Positions 22,002-31,508 of a DNA stretch of 64,000 nt are shown here, piece by piece (the first letter of the stretch is position 1; each line of letters opens with the position of its first letter). The DNA is from Sorghum bicolor. Lineage: Eukaryota > Streptophyta > Magnoliopsida > Poales > Poaceae. Location: contig NC_012879.2 in assembly GCF_000003195.3 (NCBI RefSeq), positions 22,044,844-22,108,843 of the forward strand, written 5' to 3'. Below the pieces are notes generated by a model. That model saw nothing but the letters and a program-made list of their open reading frames with translations. It was not told the DNA's origin and made no database searches. Made by a program: the position numbers and the translations under genes.

Positions 22002-23490
22002 TTATAGAAAAAGCAGTAGCGTCCACAATAATCTGCACCTGCTAGGGTTCGGTTGTGGCGGCGGCACCCTAGGAATAATGATGTACCGTTTCCTCCAACA
22101 TATGAATGTCTTCTCTACTTCACTAAGTGTCTTCTCTCCATCACCGCCTTCGATATCGAGAGGCACATTTTCACGGCCTCTGACAACTCTATCCACCGAG
22201 ACACAAGCATATCTGGCTGGTATTGGGACAGAGTGGATCCTTGGTGTCTTGGTGGGGTCGATAGGAGATACGATACCAGTAGCCACCTTTACTGTGCCAT
22301 CGCCCTTCGTAATATGGAGCTCACAAGACGTCAACAGAGCAGTGACGTCATCCACCGGGAATCGCAGCCCTACGTCATCAACTTGCCTCGTACGCGCCTC
22401 CGTAGAAGCACAACTGCTCTTTAGATGAACTGAGCAAGGGCTGATGTTGGCGGCCGGTGGCTGTGACAAGCTTTGGAGGCGGGAAGTTACAGCTTCCTCC
22501 ACGGCCTTTTGGATTTTCTCATCCATTGTGGCCGTCAGCGCTTGCTCTCGCTCAAGGGCCCGTTGAGCCACTTCTTGGGTCTTTATGAGTCCTTCCTCCA
22601 ATCTGTGTATCCGTTCCCTGTCCTCTTCCTTCTTTCTCTGGCGGCTTCCATAAGTTTCCCTATCAGCAGGGAAGGCATGTTCCCACGACACGGTGCCATA
22701 GCCTCTCGTCCATCCACCGTACTCAGGGTTCCCTAGGGCGAATGTCAACTCATCTTTATCTCTATTCGGCTGCCATTCTCCACTTTCAGCCGATGGAGCG
22801 GGCTTGATGGAATCTTTCCGCAACAGCTTGGATGCGTTCCCCATACACGACCTTTCCGGTCTCAAGGTCCAGTGAGCCTCCGTGAGCGAAAAACCAGTGC
22901 TTCGCGCGCTCAGGCCACTCGAGGGATTCGTGCACCAACCCCCTGCCGATTAACTCTTTTTCGGCCTTTTCCCACTTAGGAACTGCGGTTTGGTAGCCAC
23001 CTGATCCCATCGTGTGGTTGTAGGTCTTGCGTCGGGCATTCTCTTGGTTCTTTCTCACCCGTTCCTGAGCCTCTTCGGACATCTTGAACCGTACAAAGTC
23101 ATCCCAAAACGGCCGTAGCTTCGCATAGTTCGGAGAGTTGAAATCTGGAGTCATGTTTTTCTTGATGTAGTCTTGATATAGACGCTTCTTATAGCCCTGG
23201 AACATTGGTGCCATCTTCTTCATAGACCAATCTCGGACTCTTTCCTTCAACTGTTCATCGTTTGTCTCTAGTGTAAAATGTTGCAAGACATCACCCCAGA
23301 GTAGCTCCTTGTCACGTATAGAGACATAACTGATTTCTGGGTGTTTCTTGTTCTCCTTCCATTCACGGACACTGATTGGGATCCTATCCTGGACAAGGTA
23401 CCCTAAGTGGTTCACGAAGGCCCTTGAATGGGGTCCAAGTGGCTTGCAGGTTGCTTCCTCGAATTCTGAGATTACTAACCGGCCCTCCAT
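22002..23490 (-). pseudogene. CACTA gene 2, Transposase_24 (Ptta/En/Spm) region
   Basis: The 22786-23490 frame reads 'GPHSRAFVNHLGYLVQDRIP', then 'KELLWGDVLQHFTL' and 'MSEEAQERVRKNQENARRK'. This is the pattern of the plant transposase Ptta/En/Spm family (Pfam Transposase_24), the group of accessory transposon proteins related to maize TNPA-type functions. It continues in another frame at 22002-22865 with 'DELTFALGNPEYGGWTRGYG', the usual C-terminal block, followed by a coiled coil ('DRERIHRLEEGLIKTQEVAQ'). The frame switch near 22,790-22,830 is a likely indel and breaks the protein. An intact protein would be expected to bind DNA; no catalytic motif is visible. Confidence 0.75.
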
Positions 23491-23574
23491 AGGCTTCTTT
23501 GGGCCTCGTACTCTCCGGCTGGTCCCCGTGGTTGTCGTCGAGCCAGAGGGCTATGTAGAAAGAAAAAAGACAAT

Positions 23575-23856
23575 TTAATACAAGGTATTATTTCGAATTA
23601 TATCTGTAAAAACAAAGGAGACTGCCATATTATAGACATGCTGGCCAGCATTGTCTTGCTCATTCGGGTCGACCAAATACTGAGAGCAGTCATCGATTCC
23701 CTCAGGGTTCTCATCGCCTTCACGATCATCGTGATAAACTTCTTCAGTGGGACCGCAGATCAGGTTCATCATTTCCTCTTCGTGTTCTCTCGGATCGGCC
23801 ATTTCTGCTGAAATATGTGACACATCACTACTAGCACTACTGTGTATACTTGACAA
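23575..23856 (-). pseudogene. CACTA gene 2, probable first exon
   Basis: Acidic minus-strand frame starting 'MSSIHSSASSDVSHISAEMA', rich in Asp/Glu, directly upstream of the Transposase_24 frame. It ends at a likely donor near 23,640. Assignment rests on position, orientation and acidic composition only. Confidence 0.4.
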
Positions 23857-23871
23857 GGAAACAATATATAA

Positions 23872-24560
23872 AACTAGGGTTTAGGGTTTAGGGTTTATGG
23901 GTTAGGGTTTAGGGTTTGAAGGGCTTAGGGCTTAGGGCTTAGAACATCACTAAATACAACACAGAACACTATATGTATACTATGTGAACATTGCTAAAAT
24001 ATGTTATAGAACATCAAATATATATTACGTGAAAAAAACTAAATACACCATAGAACATCACTAATTACATTAAAGAACATCGTATATATATTACGTGAAA
24101 ATAAATAAGAAATTGGTACTATAATATACATGAAAATAAATAAATATATATGAATTTGAGCAGAGGCAATATTCTAGATTTATAAGAAATTGGTGACACA
24201 TGACTACTAGCACTACTGTGTATACCTGACAAGGAAACAATATATAAATCTAGGGTTTACAACTTAGGGTTTTCCGCAACAGTTTACGGCTAAGGGTTTG
24301 GGGTTTACGACTTAGGTTTCAAGGTTTAGGGTTTACGGCTTAGGGTTTACATCATTTGCTAACAAAAGTGGCATGATCTGAACCGGTCACAAATAAGTGA
24401 GAGAGAGAGAGTATATGTGTTTAGGGCTTAGTGTTTAGGGTTTAGGGTTTAGGGGTTAGGGTTCAGGGGTTAGGGTTTAGGGTTTAGGGTTTAGGGGTCA
24501 GGGGTTAGGGTTTAGGGTTTAGGGCTTAGGGCTTAGGGCTTAGGTTTAGGGTTTAGTATA
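23872..24560. repeat. Degenerate telomere-like (TTTAGGG) arrays
   Basis: Dense runs of 'tttaggg' with variants 'cttaggg', 'ggttaggg' and 'tttacgg' occur at 23872-23942, 24250-24350 and 24418-24558, separated by AT-rich DNA. The plant telomere unit is TTTAGGG. These arrays lie between the two CACTA genes, so they are interstitial and not a chromosome end. Confidence 0.9.
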
Positions 24561-24828
24561 TATCATTTGCTAATAATTAAATATATCATAATTATACCAC
24601 TAATTTAAACCACTAATTGTACCACTAATTATAGCACTAATAATTGTACCACTAATAGATCCATCTCGACATTCCTGTATTTTGAAGGTGGTGAGACGGC
24701 GGAGAGACGGCGGTCGGTGCGGAGACTCGACGGGGACTTCGGTGACGACGGCAGAGAGACGTCGATCTGGAAGAAGGAAGAAATAGGGAACAAATATTAT
24801 ATCACATTTACATATTGTGGCACATGCC

Positions 24829-25216
24829 TGAAGCACTAAATATGGAAAAAAACAAAAACTAGTTGCATAGTTTGTCCGTAATTTACAAGACAAATCTTTT
24901 GAGTTTAGTTAGTTTATAATTGGACAATATTTGCTACAAACAAATGAAAATGCTACAGTACCAAAATCCAAAATCTTTTCGGAACTAAACAAGGCATATG
25001 TGAAATATCTAAGTCGCTAAACGAAAATGCATGGAGTATTAAATATAGATGAAATATAAACTTATTGCACAATTTGGTCGGAATTGACGATACGAATCTT
25101 TTGAGTCTTCCATGATTGGACAATATTTGTCAAATACAAACGAAAATGCTAGTGTCAAATACAAACAAAAATGCTATAGTGTGAAATACAAAATTTTTTG
25201 GAACTAAACAAGGCCT
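24829..25216. mobile_element. Two adjacent MITE-like copies
   Basis: Units 24829-24994 and 24995-25216 share 'gaatcttttgag', 'attggacaatatttg', 'aacgaaaatgcta' and the end 'ggaactaaacaaggc'. This is a very common small non-coding element of grass genomes. Neither has a clear matching opposite end, so both look partial. Confidence 0.65.
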
Positions 25217-25260
25217 AATTATTGCTCTCTGTATTTTCATTTTTTTTTCATATTTTTTTA

Positions 25261-25607
25261 GGGCGAGGCGGCGGCGCGCGGGGGGGCGGGCTCGGCCGCC
25301 GGTGGGGGGGCGCGTGGCCGCGCTGCCGACGGCGTACGGCCCGCGCCACTCACCCCCGCCGGCGGGCGTTGTCGTCGGGCGCAGAGGGCTTGGCCGCGCG
25401 TGGCTGCAGCGGGCCGGCGAGCGCGCTCTGGGTCGATCACGGGGCGGCTGGCGCGCGCGAGAGAGAAAAAGAGAGAGGGAGTAGTGGCGGCGGGGGCGCG
25501 GCGTACGACGGAGGTTGGCTCGGGGCGGCGCGATGGCGCTCGGAGCGGCGGCAACGACGTCGTGGACGAAGAGAAGACAACGGCGACGGTTAGGGCTAGA
25601 TCGGGCG
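25261..25607. other. GC-rich, CpG-dense tract next to the gap
   Basis: Abrupt change from AT-rich DNA to runs such as 'gggcgaggcggcggcgcgcg'. Frames are open on several strands because of composition; repeated Ala/Arg/Gly stretches are not evidence for a gene. It could be a captured gene 5' end, or the GC-rich end of a nested element completed within the gap. Confidence 0.5.
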
Positions 25608-25707
25608 NNNNNNNNNNNNNNNNNNNNNNNNNNNNNNNNNNNNNNNNNNNNNNNNNNNNNNNNNNNNNNNNNNNNNNNNNNNNNNNNNNNNNNNNNNNNN
25701 NNNNNNN
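25608..25707. other. 100-base assembly gap (N)
   Basis: Exactly 100 N bases, a conventional gap of unknown true length, inside the CACTA element. Sequence after it ('gtcccgggcggtggcacggc') looks like CACTA subterminal repeat, so another element end may be hidden here. Confidence 0.95.
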
Positions 25708-26159
25708 AGCCCCTTCAGTCCCGGGCGGTGGCACGGCCCGGGGCTAAAGGCGTTTCACCAAATTATGGCGCCAGTTCAAGCGCCATAATTTGGTTTTCCC
25801 TTTTTTATTTTCCTTTTACATTGTTAAATGCATTATAAATTAATAAATAAATCTGATAAAATTGTTAAAAAATACACATTAATTTTATTGTGCTCTACTC
25901 TTGTGTATAAAAATTCTTAACACAATTGCTTTTTAAATATTTCATATTATTCAAAATAAATGTTATTCATAATGAATATTGTGTTAATGCAAAAATATAA
26001 TGGCCAATTAAATTTTAAAAAAATTGTTGGCTTTAGACAGATACTTTGTTTTTGGGTCATTTGGACGTTAAACTTTTGTTTCTTTAGTAATAATTATACA
26101 AATGCGCTACATTGATTGTATAATTTTGAAATTTAAATTTTCAAAAGTTGTAAGATGTA

Positions 26160-27180
26160 TTTTGGAACCCTGGATTGTCTCAAATGGAAAATTCATGAAT
26201 ACAAAGTTTGTTCCACTCATCAAGACCTACATTTTCTCTAATGGTCACATTTTCATTTGAAAAAGTTTAGACCACTCAATTTTGAAATTAGAAAGAATTC
26301 ATAGCGAACGCTAATTTTTAGAACCATGGATGGCCTCAAATGAAAAACTCATGAATACAAATATTGCTCCACTCATCAAGATCTACATTTCATATATAGA
26401 CCATTTTTGCATTTGACAAAGTGTTGGCAAAGTGTAGTTCAAAATCCACACTTCCCACGTATAGTTTCATAAAGTTTGTGTGAGATTCAAGATTTGGTGA
26501 GTATTGTTTATATAAAATTTCCCAAATGGAAAAATGGTCTATATAAAAAGTTTGGATATTGATGAGCTCTAACAACTTGGTATTCAAAAGATTACCATTC
26601 CAAGTCATTTTCTCTGTCGTTTTACCAAAGCCCTTCTTTGAATTTGAAAACATGTGCCTCGGACTCAATCAAATTTATCCGGATGAAAATATGATCCATA
26701 TATGAAATGTAGGTTTTGATGAGACCTAACAACTTGGTATTCAAAAGTTTTCCATTTGAAGTACTCAGGTGGGTCATTTGACCAAGTTTGACCAAAGTCG
26801 AAATAGTGGGTTTCACAAACACACACTTTGACCGAGCCCTGGATGGCCTCAAATAGAAAACTCATGAATACAAAGTTTCTTCCACTCATCAAGACCTACA
26901 TTTCCTCTAGTGGTCACATTTTCATTTGAAAAAGTTTAGACCACTCAATTTTGAAATTTGAAAGAATTCATAGCGAAACGCTAATTTTCAGAACCATGGA
27001 TGGCCTCAAATGGAAAACTCATGAATACCAATATTGCTCTACTCATCAAGATCTACATTTCATATATAGACCATTTTTGCATTTGACAAAGTGCTGGCAA
27101 AGTGTAGTTCAAAATCTATTTGAAGTACTCAGATGGGTCACTTGACCAAGTTTGACCAAACTCATGAATACCAATAGTTC
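26160..27180. repeat. Internal diverged direct repeats of the CACTA element
   Basis: The phrase 'ggcctcaaat.gaaaactcatgaatac...catcaag.cctacat' recurs at about 26165, 26330, 26845 and 27000. An inverted variant lies near 26690-26770. The interrupted array lies downstream of the transposase gene and has no coding content. Confidence 0.75.
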
Positions 27181-27267
27181 AAAATCCACATCAAGATGTT
27201 ATAATTATATTACACCTAATGTTACAATTATATTACACAAGATTTCAAGTACAAATTACTACCATTA

Positions 27268-30200
27268 TCAAGCTAGCACAGTGGTAAACTTTTTCTTAAC
27301 ATAATGCCCTTGGTTATGATCATTCCGTAACCATGGAGTGTCCTCTGCAGTGAGCATGATGCTTGGGTCTTTGGCCACACAGAAGGGTGGGATCCGTTCA
27401 TCCTTTTCATAATCCTCTGACACATCTGACTTGTCTTCAATTCCCACGATGTTTCTTTTCCCTGTAAGAACGATGTGTCGCTTTGGCTCGTTGGTGTTTT
27501 TCTCGTCTTGTTTCCCTCTCTTAGGTTTTGTAGACATGTCTTTCACATAGAACACCTGATTCACCTTAGTACCGAGGACGAATGGATCGTTTGTATATCC
27601 AATATTGTTGAGGTCCACTGTTGTCATTCCGTACTCCTTATCGACTGATACCCCTCCTTTCATCTTCACCCATTGGCATCAGAATAAAGGTACTTTAAAA
27701 TTATGTGCATAGTCTAGTTCCCAAATCTCCTCTATACGACCATAATATGTGTGCCTGTCCCCATTCGTGTCCTTGGCATCCACACGGACACCACTGTTTT
27801 GGTTGGTACTCTTTTTATCTTGTGATACGGTGTAAAATGTATTTCCATTTATCTCGTACCCTTTGTATGTGAGGACGTGCCACGCTGGTTGCCTAGCCAA
27901 CAAATAAAGTTCATCTCCAATATCTTTATCACCCTGGCATTTTTTTCGCAACCAGTCACCGAATGTTTCCATGTGATGACGCGTAACCCAAGTCTCATTC
28001 TTTCCAGGATTCTCGGATCGTACAAAATCCATGTGTTCCTTAATATATGGTTCCACCACAATGGAGTTTCGAAGGACTGTGTAGTGCGCTTTATTGAATA
28101 AATCATCACCCTGGCTGATATATGTTTTCTTTCCTAGTGTACCCTTTCCACCGAGTCTCCCCTCATACCTTGATTAAGGAAGACCAATCGGGTCAAGATC
28201 AGGAATAAAGTCCACACAGAACTCAATGACCTCCTCTGTCCCGTATCCCTTGATGATGCTTCCTTCTGGCCGACCCCGCTGGTGAACATATATTTTCAGT
28301 ACACCCATAAATCTCTCTAAGGGAAACATGTTGTGTAGGAAGACAGGACCCAGAATATGAACCTCTTTGACCAGATGAACTAGGAGATGTGTCATGATAT
28401 CAAAGAAAGATGGAGGAAACACCAACTCAAAGCTGACAAGACATTGAACCACATCGTTCTGTAGAGTAGCTAGATCAAGAGGATTGATTGCCTTCTGAGG
28501 AATTGCATTGAGGAATGCACACAACTTCACGGTGGCTAGACGTACATGTGGAGGTAGAATTCCTCTTAAGGCAACCGGAAGCAGTTGTGTCATAATCACG
28601 TGGCAGTCGTGCGATTTTAAGTTGACAATTTTTTTCTCTGGCACATTTATTATACGCTTTATGTTGGAGGAGAACCCAGATGGGACCATGATGCTACTTA
28701 GGCACTCAAACATGATTTCCTTCTCCTCATTGCTAAGAGTGTAGCTAGCAGGTCTTAAATACTGACGTCCATCATCTGTCTGCTCTGGATGCAGGTTGTC
28801 TCGTTCTTTCATGCGCTGTAAGTCCTCTCGAGCCTCAAGGGTATTCTTAGGCTTTCCAAACACACCCATAAACCCTAGGATATGGACACAAAGATTCATC
28901 GTCAGGTGCATCACGTCGATGGAGTGGCGGACCTCAAGGTGTTTCCAAATGGTAGCTTCCAAAATATTGACTTTTTCTTCCACATTGGGGCACGCCCCGA
29001 AGCGTCTTTGGGAACAGGTTTGCTGCCTTCTCCCTTTCCAAACACTACTTTCAAATCTTTGACCATCTCGAATACCTCTGCCCCATCTCGGTTGCTTGGC
29101 TTGGACCGGTGTTTTGCCGTACCTTTAAAATGTTTGCCTTTCTTTCTCAACTGGTGGTTCTTAGCAAGAAATCGACGATGGCCAAGGTACACGACCTTTC
29201 GGCATTTTTTCAAATAGATAGCTTGAAGGTCACCAAAGCAATGGGTGCAAGCATTATATCCCTTGTTTGTCTGTCCTGAAAGATTGCTTAGAGCTGGCCA
29301 ATCATTGATGGTCACGAACAACAATGCTCGTAGGTCGAATGCTTCCTGTTTGTACTCATCCCACATACGCACACCTGGTTTGCTCCATAGAAGCTGGAGT
29401 TCCTCAACCAATGGCCTCAGGTAAACATCGATGTCGTTGCTAGGTTGCTTCGGACCTTGGATGAGCACCGGCATCATAATGAACTTCCGCTTCATGCATA
29501 ACCATGGAGGAAGGTTGTAGATACATAGAGTAACGGTCCAAGTGCTATGACTAGAGCTCTGGTCCCCAAAAGGATTAAATCCATCCGTACTCAATGCGAA
29601 CCTTAGGTTTCTTGCGTCCTCTGCAAATTCTGGGAATTCTCTATCGATTCCTCTCCACTGAGAACCATCTGCAGGGTATCTCAACATGTTGTCCACCTTA
29701 CGGTCTTCTTTGTGCCATCGCAACAACTTTGCATGCTCCTTATTTCTGAACAAACGCTTTAGGCGTGGAATTATTGGAGCATACCACATAACCTTGGCAG
29801 GGATTCTCTTCCTCGGACGTTCTTCATCCTCAACATCGCCAGGGTCATCTCGCAAGATCTTGTACCGTGACGCATGGCAAACAGGGCATTCATCTAATTT
29901 CTCGTGCTCGCCACGGTACAGGATGCAGTCATTAGGGCATGCATGTATCTTCTCGATTTGTAAACCCAAAGGGCAGACAATCTTTTTGCCTTCGTATGTA
30001 GTGGTGGGTAACTCATTAGGCTTCAGAAGCATCTTTTTTTGGATCTTCAGTAATTTTCCAAATGTCTTGTCAGATATACCATTCTCTGCCTTCCACTGTA
30101 ACAACTCCAGTGTCATTCCTAGCTTTTTCTGTCCCTCTTCGGCCGACAGGTAGAGTAGCTTCTTGTGATCCTCTAGCATTTGGTCAAATTTAGCCTTCTC

Positions 30201-30632
30201 CTTTGCACTTTCGCAATCTCTCTGTACGTCGCGAATGACATCACCAAGAGCATCGTCATCATCAACGATACTGTTTCCTGCATCCCCGTCTTCATCACCT
30301 TCGTCCTCTACTGCGAAGTCGCAGTATTGTGCAAAAACATCATCAGGGTACGCTTGCTCTTCTTCACCTTCTTCCATCATAACCCCGGACTCTCCGTGTT
30401 TGGTGTAACAAATATAGTTTGGCATGAAACCATTCGTGAACAAGTGCAAGTGAATTTCTCTTGAGTTTGAAAATTCCTTCAAGTTCTTACAAACGGCACA
30501 TGGGCAGCACATAAAACCATCCCGCTTATTTTGCTCCGCCACTCTGCGGAATTCTCGCACGCCCTCAATGAACTCGTTGGAGCGGCGATCAGCATTGTAC
30601 ATCCAATGGCGTGCCATTATCTGCATTATCAT
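27268..30632 (-). pseudogene. TNP2-type CACTA transposase, three lesions
   Basis: The frame 28911-30632 starts near 'MARHWMYNADRRSNEFIEGV' (transposase-associated N-terminal domain) and continues through the TNP2 transposase domain ('CPVCHASRYKILRDD', 'MLRYPADGSQWRGIDREFPE', 'LRFALSTDGFNPFG'). The frame 28174-28983 carries the DUF4218-type region ('HSIDVMHLTMNLCVHILGFM', 'SHDCHVIMTQLLPVALRGIL'). The frames 27268-28173 carry the DUF4216-type region ('YGMTTVDLNNIGYTNDPFVL'). This is the catalytic protein that cuts CACTA ends. Lesions: a frameshift near 28,950, a TAA at 28174-28176, and a TGA at 27679-27681 inside 'VPLF(stop)CQWVKMKGG'. Domain order and length match the family, so it was full length before decay. 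Confidence 0.9.
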
Positions 30633-31179
30633 GGAATTGTAATTTTTCTATTAAAAGCTATAATTTTATCAGTAAAGAAAATTAATTTCAAGAATTTTTA
30701 AAGTGAAAAACAATTTATTTAACAATTACAACAAAAATTATATTATTAATATTTTAAAATAAGAACATGAACATATTAAAGTAGAAAATATCCTATAATA
30801 TCTATAATAGAACTTAACATGATTCGTGTATACATAGTAGTAATGATTTGTGTATACTAGTTTTTAGCGGGCACACACTTAGCATCGTTCAAAAAAATTC
30901 AAACATGAGAAGACGATGATTGGAGAGATGGCAACATGAAATAATCAAAATAGACATGTGTCCAATATGAAATTACATATGGCGGTGAGAAACATAGGAG
31001 GATGAAGCTAGCAACCTTTCAAACAAATCGACGACGGCGTAGAAGCGTTGAAATGGATCGATCGCGGGAGATGAGAGCAATAATAAGGAAGAACAATGGA
31101 AGAACAAGCAAGAACAAAGGAGCTCGGGCTCGGGCAGGGAGAGGAAGAAGGGAGGAGGGAGATTCAATTTATAGCGGGG
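30633..31179 (-). other. 5' flank of the TNP2 gene
   Basis: AT-rich leader between the transposase start and the right subterminal repeats. It would contain the promoter and 5' UTR of the minus-strand genes. No single TATA box could be singled out. Confidence 0.4.
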
Positions 31180-31505
31180 AGGGTTTAGTCCCGGTTGGTG
31201 TTGCCAACCGGGACTAAAAACCTACCTTAAGCCCCGGTTGGTGCCAAAGACCGGGACAAAAGGTTTAGTCCTGGTTAGTGGTATAAACCGGGGCTAAAGG
31301 TAGGTCTTTAGTCCCGGTTCGTAACACACACCGGGACTAAAGGTCTCTCCCCGACAGCGCCTGACACCGGAGCCGTTGGGGAGGGACCGTTAGTCCCGGT
31401 TGGCTTCACCAACCGGGACTAAAGATCTCTTTTGTCCCGGGTGCCAAAAATGTTGGGACTAAAGGTCATTTGGCACATCGACGAAAGGTCTGTTGTCTAG
31501 TAGTG
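31180..31505. repeat. CACTA right terminal and subterminal hairpins
   Basis: Five consecutive inverted pairs of the type 'tagtcccggttggt...accaaccgggacta' (about 31184, 31228, 31264, 31299 and 31390), then the terminus ...TCTAGTAGTG at 31505. These are likely accessory-protein binding sites and can fold as hairpins. Confidence 0.85.
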
Positions 31506-31508
31506 TCC

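Larger units (their letters stand above)
19305..31505 (-). mobile_element. 12.2-kb CACTA (En/Spm) DNA transposon, decayed
   Basis: The left end starts CACTGGTACAGG. The right end, reverse complemented, starts CACTACTAGACAACAG. Over the first 26 bases the two ends match at 19 positions without gaps. Both are flanked by TCC (19302-19304 and 31506-31508), the 3-bp target duplication expected for CACTA elements. Subterminal regions hold palindromic 'tttagtcccggttggt' repeats. Two genes lie in tandem on the minus strand: a TNP2-type transposase (27268-30632) and a Transposase_24/Ulp1-like gene (19866-23856). Both are broken. The interior also carries telomere-like repeats, two MITEs, a GC-rich tract and a 100-N gap, so part of the element is unseen. 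Confidence 0.88.

Noticed and set aside
23872..24560. True chromosome end (telomere)
   Set aside because: The repeats are degenerate, interrupted and enclosed within a CACTA element with sequence continuing on both sides.
25222..25838. Long Arg/Gly/Ala-rich frames crossing the gap
   Set aside because: High G+C suppresses stops, and the frames run through N bases.
26160..27180. CRISPR-like array
   Set aside because: Repeats are few, diverged, irregularly spaced and part of a plant CACTA element.
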